NCBI GenBank assembly: GCA_016748015.1
Contig: JAAOMT010000703.1
Location: 1 to 64,000 of the forward strand
Length of the DNA stretch: 64,000 nucleotides
Direction of reading: 5' to 3'
From: Geosiphon pyriformis
Lineage: Eukaryota; Glomeromycota; Glomeromycetes; Archaeosporales; Geosiphonaceae
Made by a program: the position numbers and the translations under genes. Positions 1-11,379 of this stretch are shown piece after piece (positions within the stretch are counted from its first letter, which is position 1; every line of letters begins with the position of its first letter). The notes beneath the pieces were generated by a model, which was not told the DNA's origin, ran no database searches, and saw nothing but the letters and a program-made list of their open reading frames with translations.

Positions 1-414
1 TTTTTTTTTTTTTCTTTATTTTTTTTTTGTGGAACAACAACATAATAAAATCGACTGTCTAAAAATAGACTATATGATAGTCTGGTAAAAGAAAAAAGCT
101 TCTTTTAAGTTTTGGATATTAACATTATTTTGGTAGCTTACTAAAAGGGCAATAAAACAACATCAGACTCTAACAACTCTGCTTATTAGCTTAAAAAAAA
201 TAGCTCACATTTATAAAAAGTTGCAATTAGTAAAAACCAAACCTCTGTGTCTTATAACCAAAGAACTCAACAAGTAAATTCACAACCAGTAGATAAAATC
301 TTCAAAGACTAATAATCAAGACTAAGTTAATAAAATTATACAAAACACATATTATTGATAATTAAAAGCACTAAACATTACTATTTCCCTACTCTACCAA
401 GTTTATTCATAACA
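1..414 (+). repeat. 5' LTR of element A (downstream part)
   Basis: Repeats 17826-18239 without length change. It begins in a T-rich tract and ends in AACA directly before the primer-binding site. Differences from the 3' copy are almost all transitions. The upstream half (U3, TATA box) lies outside the window. Confidence 0.85.
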
Positions 415-432
415 TTTGGTGCTCTCTGTAAG
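415..432 (+). other. Primer-binding site of element A
   Basis: TTTGGTGCTCTCTGTAAG follows the LTR end. The same TTTGGTG core follows the LTR of C1 (25669) and, on the minus strand, of B (9342-9359). It is the expected position for tRNA priming of minus-strand DNA. The tRNA was not identified. A partly complementary GACAGAGCAC at 449-458 could pair with it. Confidence 0.6.
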
Positions 433-475
433 GTTATAAATTCACAAAGACAGAGCACTCTAAAGATTTACAAAA

Positions 476-1421
476 GTGACAACTATTAAAACAGTAAAAA
501 AGGATCACATCCTATATAGAAGAGCATTATTTCAACACTTTCAGGAAGACTTAGAAATATTTACAGAAACTGTTATTGCAGAAAACCAATTTTGTAACTA
601 TTTGTATGTGAAAATTGACTGCTTTCCAGACCAAACAACAAACACTAGAAAACATGAAGAACAAATTCATTAAAAATTATTAGTCTACTCAATAAATACC
701 ACTACTTAAGCCATAGCCAAAATTCTTTATATACTTAATAAAAACATTGAGTACTATATGAAAAAACATTACTCTTAAGTAAAACAACTAGCAAGACCCA
801 ATCCTGAAAAATATGAGTCTGAACACAATAGCACAGCAGCTGCATGAAAACAAGCTTATTCTATAGTCAACAAGAAACCAAGATTTCTTTCCTTAATAAC
901 TCTATTATATTATTAGACACCAGAAAATAGAATTGTATTTAATTCAACCATAAAAACCCAGGCAGAAACATCATAAACTCCTAAAAATTAACACTGATGG
1001 GGTTACAACAGTTGGACCAGATCCTTAGGAGAATATGAATTATTATTCGGAAATCTCATCTCAACAATCAATAAAACAGATAGAAATACATTAACATGAG
1101 AATCACTACCAACCCAATTCTTGACTGAATTATTAACTATCTCCTCTAAAGAAACAGCTATCCTTCAGTTTATTGAGAAAATTAACAAAAAAAAACAACC
1201 AGAATTAGCACCAGAAGAACTCTCTAGTACGCAAACTCCAAATCACTTAGCATCAACTAGTAAGACTCCATCTACCTACCAGATTATAACTTACTGAGAT
1301 ATTACCAAATTAAAAAAATTTTAAAAAGAAAAAAACAACACATACTTGTAGATTGCAGAAGCTAAGAAAACAATTACTGTCAACAATTAGAATAATAACA
1401 GAGCCCATTTTTTTTGACTGG
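476..1421 (+). pseudogene. gag: Gag of element A, N-terminal half
   Basis: Start of the capsid polyprotein that would coat the element RNA. The frame opens at a GTG in AAAAGTG and holds 65 codons before the first stop. Its ALFQHF stretch matches LFQHY in the gag of C1 (25731). Beyond 673 the reading continues with many TAA and TGA codons, and the segment around 1300-1410 still parallels the C1 stretch around EKAIAANR. It is cut by element B at 1421 and resumes at 10228 in the same order, which fixes the insertion point. No ATG is available near the expected start, as in C1 and B. Confidence 0.7.
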
Positions 1422-2307
1422 TATTACTAGTTTTTGGTCTCTTTTTTTAAATGTTATTACTGTTTGTCTGTTGCTAATTTCACGTTTTCTGGAAGCAGTT
1501 GAATCTTTAATAACTGAATTTATCTTTAAATTATCTTCTATAATTTGAACTGCTGGGCTTATAAGTAGAATAGCCAATTTTGTGCCAGTTGCTTTATGTA
1601 GTTATGTTGTAGTAAACATCAACTCTTTCCAAGCAATTGTTTATCTGGAAACTCACTAAAAATGTATAGTTACTTTGCTGTAAAAGTCAACTCTTCTATA
1701 AGAATCTTGTTTGTAAGCTACTCTAATAATTGTACTAAGAAAAAAAAAGAAAAATAAAAGAAATGTAAAAAAAAATAGAATTTTGTTAAGAGAAACGTTT
1801 TCTATTTAGGTCTGGAGTTACTAACAGATTACTGAAATTGGTAGCTAATCAATTTTAAAATGTTAGTTGTGTTGAAAAAATTTCAAGTGTAATAATTTTA
1901 AGAATTTGGTTTTCGAATATTTAATTTTTATTTGATTTTGTAAAAAGTGATTTGTTCCAATTAAGATATTTGAAGTAAGTTACTATATTAAGATACTATA
2001 AGAAGATATGAGAAAATACATTTTTTTGAAGAGAAAAGCTCTTTTTTTATACAACTTGTTGTAATACTAGTCTTTGAACTTGCATTTTTCTTTTTGCTAC
2101 AATTTGGATAAACTAAAGATACATTTTGGCAAACTACAAATTATTTCACTGAACTATTGATTATTTCGGCTAATTTCATTAATTTCGACGAATTTTGACT
2201 ATATTAAATAGTTCAAGGTATTGTGTAATTTGATTATTTTATTTTTATGGTACAAATTGGATTATTGATTGAGTAATAATATTTGATAATTTGATTAAAT
2301 AATAAGT
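1422..2307 (-). repeat. 3' LTR of element B (U3 end deleted)
   Basis: Matches 9360-10227 over most of its length, including shared blocks such as ACTGCTGGGCTTATAAGTAG and GCTGTAAAAGTCAACTCTTC. It keeps about 100 bases near 1850-1960 that the right copy lacks. On its right side the match stops at about 2307, and integrase coding follows at once, so the LTR start (TGTTACCAG in the other copy) is missing. Confidence 0.8.
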
Positions 2308-3500
2308 TGTTCTATTATAACTATTGGTTTTAAATTTCGAGGAATATCTTCAGGATTAACTAAAAAAGAATGTTTACCAATTTGTGGAATTAATGGTTCA
2401 GGATTGTTTTTGGAATGATAATGTTTTAATTAATCTCTATGTGCAACTTTTGCTAGTATTTTGTCATCAAGTTTTAACTTGTATAATCTATGTCTAGAGT
2501 TTTATAAATATAAAATGGTCTATCCCATTTATGTTCAAATTTTTCATTCTATTGTTTTTCAGTCTTAGTTTTGTGTAAGAGAACTTTATTTCCAACTTTA
2601 AATTTGTTGGTAATTAGTAGCAGTTTGTTGTCATGTCTTTCTTTTTGTAAGGCTTGGAATGTTTAATATAAGTAACTATTATGTGTCTTTTTTCTTCCAA
2701 TGTACTAAGAAGAGTATAGACTCTTTTTTGAAGTGTTTTTTGAAAGTTTTCTTCATTGATTGGTTGCATTGAATATGTTTCCACTGTGAAATTAATTAAT
2801 AATATTGCTGTTTTTCCATAAGTAAGATCAAATAATCTGTGTTTTATAGTATCTTGTTTTAGTGTTCTGTATACTAATAACACTAATGAAATAAAAATAT
2901 CTTATTCTTGCTCAAAATTTGTTAAAACTTTGGCTAAGGATTCATACAATGTTTTGTTGAATATTGTATAAATCTATTTGTTTAAGGATAATAAGATAAT
3001 AATAAAAATCTTTTGACATTAAATCATTCACAAATTTTTTATATTAAGTTGTTTACAAAATGTGTTTTTTAATCAGATAGGAGTTTAATTGGGCATTTAT
3101 GTCTACAAATAATGTCTTTATAGATAAAATTTGCTACTGATTTTGTATTTGCTCTTTGGATGGCTCTAGCTTTAGGCCATTTGATAAGATAATCAACTAC
3201 AATTGCAATATAACAATTTTCTTGGGTTGTGATAGGTAATGGTTCGACTAAATTAATTCCAACTTTATTAAAAAATTGTCTAACTTTGATTGGATTTAAA
3301 GATTCTGTGGGGCAAGTTTCTTTTTTTCTTTGACAATTATCACAAGATTCTACATATTGTCAAATGTTTTTTTGCATGTGAGACCAAAAATAATGTTCAA
3401 GAGTTCTTTGAATTGTTCTATTTTTTCCCAAGTATGCTAAAAAAACATGTATGTACATGTTATATAGAATTGTTTTTTTTTGTTTTTTTGTACTAATCTG
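2308..3500 (-). pseudogene. Integrase of element B
   Basis: DDE integrase that would join the cDNA to the chromosome. Read right to left it has a zinc-binding N-terminus (CDNCQRKK near 3330-3350), then the catalytic core VGINLVEP where the family has an Asp in place of Asn, and LLSD followed by a stop at the expected SDQ. The C-terminal region contains a clean 89-codon stretch (2614-2883) and ends near PRNLKPIVIIE, directly at the LTR. The first catalytic Asp to Asn change and the stop at a Gln position are both C:G to T:A changes. Non-functional. Confidence 0.75.
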
Positions 3501-3699
3501 ATTGGTTAGTTTGGGTTTCTGTAATTTTTGTAATAAATTTTGTTGTGGTGTATGAAATAGTGTTTTGATTGGTATTGTAATTGATGTTTTTCACTTGGAA
3601 ACCAATTTTCTGGCATGGTAAGAGTTTTCAATAGTTTTTAAGATTGTTGTAATTTCTGAAATTTATTTTTGTTTTGTTATATTGTTGATGAGTTGGTAA

Positions 3700-4160
3700 G
3701 TTGTGATGGAATTGTTGTTGGTATTAATTTTGTCTTATTTTTGAGAGGCTATCAACATTGGTATGTAGTTTTTCTGGTTTGTAATATATAATATATTTGT
3801 AGTGTGCTAAGAAGTCATTTTATTAAGACTGTTTGGCATTTTGTTCAGTTTTCTTTTTATTGAGTTATTTGAAGTTAATATTGTCAGTTATAATATCAAT
3901 TTTTTTTTCATTCTTTAAGTATTGTTAAAAGTGTTTAAGAGCCCAAATAACTGTAATAGCTTCTAATTCAGTTGAGTCATATTTGAGTTCTGTTGGTTTG
4001 AGTGTTTTACTGACATAGACAATAACTTGTTCTTGGCCATTTTTATTCAATTGTAATAGGATGGCACCAAATGCTATGTATGAAGCATTAGTAGCTAGTT
4101 AGAACTGTTTGTTGAAGTTTGGGTAAACAAGAATTAGAACTGTTGTCAATTTTGTTTTAA
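3700..4160 (-). pseudogene. RNase H of element B
   Basis: RNase H domain that would remove RNA from the RNA:DNA hybrid. Visible text includes FGAILLQLNKNGQEQVIVY, SKTLKPTELKYD and an ITDN motif, the usual pattern of the gypsy RNase H that follows RT. The expected TDAS start reads TNAS, an Asp to Asn change of a catalytic residue. The tether between this domain and integrase is degraded at about 3500-3700. Confidence 0.75.
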
Positions 4161-5550
4161 GAGTTTCAAAAGCTTTTTGTTGTTCTTCAATCCATTTGTA
4201 TGGCATATTTTTGTTGATGAGATAATTAAGTAGTTTGGCAATCTTTGAGAATTCTTTAATAAATTTTTGAAAGTAAGAGACTAATCCCCTAAATCTTCAT
4301 AGTTCTGTGGTATTTTTGGAAGTTTGAAAGTTTTTGACAACACTGATTGTTCCAGGATTTAATTTAATTTCATCTTTGCTAACAATGTGTTCAAGGAAGA
4401 TTAAATTTGTTTTTCCAAAGTGACACTTTTTAATGTTTAATTTTAATTTTGCTTTCTATAATCATTGAAAAACTTCTTGCAAATAGATAAGATGAGCTTC
4501 AAAACTTGGTAAGTACACATTAGTGTTATTAAAATAGACAACTACTGATTGTTATAAAAATTCTTCATATACAACATCCATAAGTCACTGGAATGTTGCT
4601 GGTGCATTGCAAAATCCAAAAGACATAACATTGAATTCATAGTTTCTTCTTTGAATGATAAATGCTGTTTTGGATCAATCTTTTGAGTCCATTTCAATTT
4701 GCGAGTATCCACTTTCCAAGTCTAAAGTTAAAAAGAACTTGGCTTTTTCTAAAGCATCTAGCATGTCATTAATTCTTGGAAGAGGATAGGCATCTCTAAT
4801 TTTTATACTGTTCAATTGGCAATAGTCAACACAAAATCTGATTTTTCTATTTTTTTTTAACCAAAACTACTGGTAAGGCTCATGGACTTTTTGATGGTTG
4901 AATTAATCTGTTATTGAGCATTCTTTAGACCTTTTTACTGATGAAGTGGTGGCTAGCAAGTAGAATTCAATAAGTTTGTTGTTATTTTGATGGAGCATCT
5001 CCTGTATAGATCTAATGTTAAATAATGTTAGTTTTTCCCAAGTTATTGTTGTCTTTTGCAAATATATCTGCAAATTTAACTATTAACTGTTTCAGTTGTT
5101 TTTGTTGTTAGAATTCTAAAGAATCTATATTGATTCAAGTGAGTTTTTTTTCTAAAAAGTAGTAGTTTTTAATAGTAAGGATGATGTTTGGATTTGAAAG
5201 TAGAGTATGTCTTACAATTTTGATAAAGTTGGAGACAATTTGAGGGTTTTCATCTTAAAAAATATTGCTGTATATGATTCCAATCTCTAATTTATTTAAT
5301 AAAACAATACAATAATTATTGGGGTTGTAGAATATAACTGGAAATTTCTTCATTTCTTTGGGAATATAAATATTTGGAATTGAAATTTCATGTTTTAAAC
5401 AGATTTGTTTATTGAATTCAAAGATTTGTTGAATAGTGGTAGGTTTTGAACAAGTGTAAATTTCGTAATGTTTTCCAAAAAGTGAAATGATAATTGGTTG
5501 AGGAAGTTAAAGAATCTGGTAAAATTCATGCTGTGTATTGAGAGCTATGT
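4161..5550 (-). pseudogene. Reverse transcriptase of element B with N-terminal linker
   Basis: RNA-dependent DNA polymerase domain. Right to left: a linker shared with H and C2 (5030-5550), fingers with VLVKK and FCVDY, LTLDLESGY (motif A), FGFCNAPATFQ (motif B), and VVVYFNNTNVY where gypsy elements have YLDD or YVDD (motif C, about 4515-4545). The double Asp to Asn change destroys the active site. The thumb continues with KLKLNIKKCHFGKT and a LRGFxGLVSYFQKFIKEF-like stretch. A handful of stops and few frameshifts. Confidence 0.8.
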
Positions 5551-5990
5551 TTACTGGAACTGTAAATCGTCTAGTTGAACCAAAATTTTGAATTTTTCAT
5601 TCATTTTTTCCAATTGTTCTCTGTTGTTAACTAATTTTAAACCTGAAATGTTGATTAAGAATAGATAGATTGCTTGGGCAATTTTTTCAGCATGTTCAAT
5701 CTTAAATGATTTGTCTGTTTTATTTTGTAACATGATGGTAATGTCTCCAATATATCTTGCATCTATAACTTCTTCTTTGATATTGATTCCTTTGCTTGCC
5801 AATAATAATCAAAAAGCAATTTGTACTATTGCTCTTGGTGGTATTTCAAGAGCAATTTTGAGATTAATTTTGGTTAAGAATTTTGGTTGAAAAACCAAAG
5901 TGTCTTTGTCTAAATATCTTAAATCATATCCTGCATTAATTTTGTGAGCTTTTTCTGGTTTTATTCTTTGTTCATTGTTGTCAAAGTATT
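5551..5990 (-). pseudogene. dUTPase domain of element B polyprotein
   Basis: Trimeric-type dUTPase domain, predicted to hydrolyse dUTP to dUMP and so limit uracil in the element cDNA. Seen in order on the minus strand: motif 1 as NAGYDL, a motif 2 region ending LLLASKGI, motif 3 as EEVIDARYIGDITIMLQN, and motif 4 as EKIAQAIYLFL. The final 83 codons are open (5551-5802). It lies between the Cys-rich linker and RT, as in A, D, C2 and F. The Asp to Asn in motif 1 and the stop in motif 2 are transitions. Homology is recognised by motif order; no search was run. Confidence 0.75.
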
Positions 5991-6019
5991 TGAGTTATAG
6001 AGCTGGTTGATTTTTAGTA

Positions 6020-6980
6020 AGATAGATTGGAGTTGTTGTAATTTTTTCTTCTGTCTCAGATTCTTTAAACTCAATTTCTTTCTGGTCATTTTTGTTGGAT
6101 AAGGAAATGCTAAGGGCATAGCATTCTAGACACTATTTGTCATTACAAAACATGATGCATTCTTCACACAATTGAATGTTTATCTGCTCTAATTGTTGAA
6201 TTTGAGTTTCTTAAATCGGATATGTGTGACTTGCAATTTGGTGGTATGTTTCCATTTCATCTTTATAGTTGAATTTAGCTAATTCTATTGTATACTTAAT
6301 GTATTCAGCTTCTTTCATTTGGCAGACATCTTTTTGTGTGGCTCTATTAATTAAAGCTATTGTTAAATCAAAGATCATTTCAGCATTATAAAGATAGTGG
6401 TAAAGTTTATTGAGAACACTGTTGTATGCTGCATCAAATGGTGTTCTTCTTCTGACTTTTTTCAAAATTGATAGAGCATATTGGCAGGTTTGATTACATA
6501 CTCCTCTTCTCATTGCAACATCAATTCAGTTGTATTCTTCTGGTAGCATATTTTTACATGTAAGACAAAGAAATGTTGTTCTATTTTCTACTTCTTTTGG
6601 GATATCCAAATCGTTCTTTATAGCATGCTTTGCAAAAGTAGCAGGTGTGAGTTTCATATTTTTCTTCTTGAAAAATACATGCTCCCATGAATAAAAGTTT
6701 TTTTTTGTAATCTTTACATTTAAGTAGGATGTAAGGTAGTTGTTTTTATGATTCTGGTGTGGAATATTTAACTATATTCTATTCTCTGGTTTTCTCAAAG
6801 ATTTCTTGTTCTGTCTCTTTAGTCCAATTGGATGGTAATCTAAGAGCCATAAAGATTTCAGTAATTGGTAGTTCTTTCTTCTCTTCAAATTCAAATACTG
6901 GGGCCTTTTCAAATTTTTTATTAAAAGTACCACAGGTAACATGTGTTCTGGTGTATTGTCCTTGGTATGAAATCTTTAAT
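6020..6980 (-). pseudogene. Cys-rich linker domain of element B polyprotein
   Basis: Region between protease and dUTPase. Right to left it shows an acidic stretch with LRLPSNW, then clustered Cys pairs: CYFCKACYKERFGYPKR, CLTCKNMLPEEYN, GVCNQTCQYALS, and near the end LCEECIMFC. A 100-codon open stretch (6211-6513) covers the middle. The same order of Cys pairs occurs in A (about 12130-12680) and D (about 57500-58070). Several zinc-binding knuckles are likely. The function is not known to me; nucleic-acid binding is only a guess. Confidence 0.6.
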
Positions 6981-6982
6981 TC

Positions 6983-7504
6983 TTAGATTTCCCAATCTAA
7001 ATTTGCATTGGTCTTAAGAAGCCAATAATTTCCAATGAGAGCTTGATATTGGAGTACATTCATAACTAAGACTTTGACTGGAATAGTAATTCTATCAATG
7101 ATAAATGAAAAGTTGTTAATTTCTCTTACTGGAATTTTTTTTATGCCATCAGCTGTAACAATTACTGTTTGAGCTGGTCTGTCAATGTTTTTTCCAAGCT
7201 GTTGTATTAATTGATAGGTAATAATGCTTCCAGCAGATCTACTGTTTAGAATTAAATGGATTTGTTTTCCTTTTACTTCAGCTTCTATATACATAGCAGT
7301 GATTGCTTTTTGTTTATTGACTGCTGTATTGTTAAGCAAAAATAGTAATTCATTGGCTTCAAACTCAAATGGAAATATATCTAAAAGATTGGTATTTTGA
7401 GCAATTTGAGCTAATAGAATAGTATTATTAGAAGAGTTTAATCTTGGTGCTGCAACTTTACATTCAGAAAGTACAGTTTGTTGAAAATCTAATTCTTCTG
7501 GCAT
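6983..7504 (-). pseudogene. Aspartic protease of element B
   Basis: Retropepsin-type protease that would cleave the Gag-Pol polyprotein. The stretch IHLILNSRSAGSIIT aligns with the usual LxLDSGSxxSxIT, and later NVLQYQALIGNYWL resembles the retropepsin flap and C-terminal ILGxDW-like motif. The catalytic DSG reads NSR here (Asp to Asn, Gly to Arg), both explained by G to A on the coding strand. Otherwise 173 codons are open. A carries the same NSR triplet at 11495-11503. Confidence 0.75.
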
Positions 7505-7559
7505 TGTAAGATAACTGGGTTAAGTGTGATAGTAATTGGGTTTTTGCTAATCAAAATTT

Positions 7560-9341
7560 CGGAAAACTAACTAGTTGTTTGAGTTAATTCTGTTGGTATT
7601 ATTATTGAATTAATTTTGGGGTGTAAATTGGTTTTGTTGAGCCAATCTTCAGGCAAATACTTGGTATTGTTGTGTAAGTAGCTGCTGATACTGTTGAATT
7701 GGTAGAGGTTGTTAATATTGTTGTTGTAGAGCAGGTTAATAGTAATTGGTTTGCTGTAAAAGTCTTGAAAAATAGTAGGCTGGTAGTAGAGGCTGATAAT
7801 AAGATTGCTGTATTGAAAAGTAATATTGATTACTTCTGTTTTGTTGGTCTCTTTGTAGCTTTTTGTAGTTTTATTTCCAATGTCCTGGAATTTCACAATA
7901 ATAACAACTTTGGTTTTGACTGTTTAATAAGGATGAATAGTTGGTTTGGTTTTGTCATTGTGATGGCTAATATCTTTGTGATTGTAAAATAGTTTTCAAT
8001 CTTTTTTGTGAATTGGTCAATCTTTTTTTAAGCCATTAAGCTGGTTTCTTCAATAGCAAGATTTATAAGTTTGGTATGATTTGCTTCTTTTATTGCTATT
8101 TTATAGTTTTTTGCATGTCTAATGGCTATTGCTAAGTCTTTTAGAATATGTAAGCAAACTTTTTTAATTAACTTGTCTTTCAATCCTGCTATAAACTGAT
8201 TCAAAATCTGGACATTGAAATAGTATTTATTGGTTTTCAATTGTTAAATTTGTCAAAGAAGTTTGTTAAATCCCCCAAGATAGGTTATGACAGTTTCAGA
8301 TGTTTTTTGTTTAATATTGCAAAAGCAATTGCAGAGAGTAATAGAGATGTTGTTGTTAGTGAATTGTTGTAAGAAAGCATTTTTAAATGCTTGCCAGTTT
8401 TCAAATGGTTCTTCTAAGTTTTTAAATCATTCTCTTGCAGTTCTTTAAAGAAAGTATAAAATTGCTTTGAGCATTCTTGCTGCATTCTATTTATTTGCAT
8501 CTTCTGCTTTTTGAACTTTGTCAAACTATTCTTGAGGACTGGTATCATTATCTTCATCAATAAATTCTGAGATTTTTGCAATATAAGCAGTTGCCATTTT
8601 TTCTTTGTTTTCTGTAGTTTTTTTTTGTTCTAATTCAGTTTTCTCACTTTTCAAGTTCTCTGAAGAATTACTTTCATTTTTTTGTAAGTAATTAATAATA
8701 TTGGTGTTGATTGATATTGGTTTCTGCTGTTGAATAAGACTTTTAGGTGACTGAAAATCTTCTGGTCTTGAGAAATGGATAAGTAGTGAATTTGGTATTT
8801 GTAGTTGAGCAAATGAAATTAGAAATAGTGTAATAAAAAATGGTAATTTGATACTGGTTCCTTGTTCAGATGTTTACAAGTGTTTGGCAGTTGTCTTTGA
8901 TAGTATTGAAGTGTTTGGAGTGGTTTTTGGGTATTGTTTTACTTTTTGTTTGTCTTTGTTACTTGTTTTGGTTTCTGATTCAAAGTTAAAGGAGTATTTG
9001 AGTTGTACTAGATATTTTTTTTCACAATACTGAATAATGCTAAAGTTAAGTTCTTGAAAGTAGGTGGCAAGTGTTTCACTGTTAAGGTCTTCAGTTTTTA
9101 ATTGTGAATAGTACAATAAATTATTGTAGAGGTTGCTTCTAACTTCTAAAATGTTGTAGTTTTCTAAAAGATAATTGTTGATATGGTTTTCAATGTATCA
9201 GTATACTGATTTCTTGACAACTTCAATTCTGTCTGGAATGTTGAATCTTTGCTTGCAGTGAGTGTAAATTGACTGATAATACTTTAGAGTTGTTGTGTTT
9301 GATGTAATCACCACTTTGAAGTTGTTATTGTTGTGTTATTT
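7560..9341 (-). pseudogene. gag: Gag of element B
   Basis: Capsid polyprotein, read right to left from just inside the PBS. The start region reads GTGGTGATTAC in an AAAGTG context with no ATG. An 80-codon block (8874-9116) and a further block (8028-8240, NVQILNQFIAGLKDKL) match the C1 gag motif APQILNQFIRGLRSS. Near the end is a zinc knuckle, CYYCEIPGH followed by a lost final Cys (Tyr at 7865-7867), spanning 7865-7906. After it comes a Gln/Asn/Tyr-rich tail. Several stops, nearly all at Gln or Trp positions. Confidence 0.7.
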
Positions 9342-9359
9342 CCATAAAAGAGCACCAAA
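9342..9359 (-). other. Primer-binding site of element B
   Basis: On the minus strand TTTGGTGCTCTTTTATGG follows the LTR end immediately. It shares the TTTGGTGCTC core with A (415) and fixes element orientation. Confidence 0.6.
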
Positions 9360-10227
9360 CATTACTGGAGGTTTTTGGTCTCTTTTCTTGAATGTTGTTA
9401 CTGTTTGTTTGTTGCTAATTTTACGTTTTCTGGAAGCAGTTGAACCTTCAATAACTGAATTTATCTTCAAATTATCTCCTATAATTTGAACTGCTGGGCT
9501 TATAAGTAGAATAACCAATTCTATACCAGTTGCTTTATGTAGTTATGTTGTAGTAAATGTCAACTCTTTCCCAGCAATTGCTCATCTGAAAGCTTACTAA
9601 AAATGTGTAGTTACTTTGCTGTAAAAGTCAACTCTTCTATAAGAATCTTGTTTGTAAGCTACTCTAATAATTGTACTAAAAAAAAATAAAAATAAAAAAA
9701 ATGTAAAAGAAATAGAATTCTGTCAAGAGAAACGTTTTCTATTTAGGTCTGGAGTTACTAACAAATTACTGAAATTGATAGTTAATCAAGATATTTGAAG
9801 TAAGTTACTATGTTAAGATACTATGAGAAGATATGAGAAAATATTTTTTTTTGAAGAGAAAAGCTCTTTTTTTATACAACTTGTTGTAGTACTAGTCTTT
9901 GAACTTGCACTTTTCTCTTTGCTACAATTTGGATGAACTAAAGATACATTTTAGCAAACTACAAGTTATTTCACTGAACTATTGATTATTTCGGCCAATT
10001 TTTATTAATTTCGGCGAATTTTTACTATATTAAATAGTTCAGGGTATTGTGTAATTTGATCATTTTAATTTTTATGGTACAAATTGGATTATTGATTGAG
10101 TAATAATATTTGATAATTTGATTAAATAATAAGTGATAATCAAAATAATAATAATATGTGCTAATTAATAATAGGAATTATGAGGGTAATTTCATGTTAA
10201 TTAATAGCTAAAATTCTACTGGTAACA
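9360..10227 (-). repeat. 5' LTR of element B
   Basis: Complete LTR. In element orientation it starts TGTTACCAG at 10227 and ends next to the PBS at 9360, where the expected terminal CA reads TG. The opposite ends form a short inverted repeat. It lacks an internal block of about 100 bases kept by the left copy. It contains the same readable 60-codon block as the other LTR, which is not a gene. Confidence 0.8.
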
Positions 10228-11379
10228 CCATAACTGCAGACTTATGATATCAAAGCCTAACAGAAAAACCAACCAACTTTGTCACCTTTAAACTTGCTTT
10301 TCTATGATACTTTTGCAATCTTGATACTTTTATCAGATTACAGAATCAATTTAGCATAATAAAACAAAAAGACCATAAAGCAATAACTATTTATCTTGGA
10401 TGATTCAACCAAGTTCTTTGTCAAATATTGGTAATTGAAAAGGACTACTACACTATGGCACAAGTTTTTAATCAATTTGTTAAAGGACTAAAGAGCAGTC
10501 TCCTGAGATCTGTAAAACCTTGACATCTAACAAATCTACTAGACACTGTTGCTCTTGTTTGCAATTTTGAGTCAGCAAAACAAAAAGCCAATCACACCTA
10601 AGCTATTAATTTAGCCATCAACAAAATCATGAATATCAATGCAAAAATAATCTAATTAAGTAAAAAATTAATTCAAAAAATTGAGAGATTCTTAACCAGT
10701 ACCATAGAAACTTATCAGCCATTCTAACAAAAAAACAATAACAGCAGTAAATACTACCAACAACAGAAATGTCAGCAACAAGAACAACCTTAGAGATTTG
10801 ATTTCTGTAATTGTTATTATTGTCAGAAACTTGGACATATTGCCCAAAATTACTAACAGAAATTAGTGAACCAGAATTAAAAAACTTTATACTAACACTC
10901 AAGATATCTCTAAACAAAAGACCCCAATATTCTATGTCTCAATATTCACTGTTCCAATGTGTACAACCAATTATATATACTTAACAACTGTCTTAAAACT
11001 ACTATTAGCCATTGCAGCCAATAACTCAAGTAGCACCACAATACCAAAATTTCATTTATAATCTATTTAAACCTCATATAATTAACTACAATTAAGAATA
11101 GAAAAACTCTAGAAACAATTAGATGCAAACTAACAGTAGACCATTATGACCTCTTAATTGGAATAATGCCTTATTTTAATCAGCACTAAACAGATATCCA
11201 AATCAAGTCTCATATTTTAGCCTCTTTGAAAACCAGAATTTTTGTAGTTCTATATCTTTAGATGAGAAGAATATAAAAAAAATACCCAACCTTTTAAGTC
11301 GAAATCAAATCAACAATACTATTCCACCCATCACTATTATTAAAAACACCACTCTTGTTGTTATTTTCCCCTTCAATAT
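10228..11379 (+). pseudogene. gag: Gag of element A, C-terminal half and gag-protease spacer
   Basis: Resumes A's gag after nested element B. TADL-stop-YQSL matches TADS-stop-YQSL in C1, with TGA at the conserved Trp in both. It continues through a capsid-like region (FNQFVKGLKSS) to a zinc knuckle CYYCQKLGHIAQNY at 10812-10853, where the last Cys of CCHC is Tyr. The region 10860-11379 is an Asn/Thr-rich spacer leading to protease and shows no domain I recognise. Stops are mostly TAA at Gln and TGA or TAG at Trp. Confidence 0.7.

Larger units (their letters stand above)
1422..10227 (-). mobile_element. Ty3/gypsy-type LTR retrotransposon B nested in A
   Basis: Minus-strand element with LTRs at 9360-10227 (5') and 1422-2307 (3'), both containing the same readable block (ILLISPAVQII). 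Internal order read right to left is PBS, gag, protease, Cys-rich linker, dUTPase, RT, RNase H, integrase. It sits inside the gag of A. Long open stretches remain, so it is one of the younger copies. The left LTR lacks its first roughly 100 bases, which were deleted together with everything after integrase. No clear target-site duplication was found; the flanks read ACTGG on the left and CCATA on the right. Confidence 0.85.

Noticed and set aside
1380-1577. 65-codon minus-strand frame, also seen at 9336-9518
   Set aside because: It is the same part of the two LTRs of element B, not a gene.
1417-10232. Target-site duplication for element B
   Set aside because: The five bases on each side (ACTGG and CCATA) do not match. 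Mutation or a shifted boundary may hide it, but none can be claimed.
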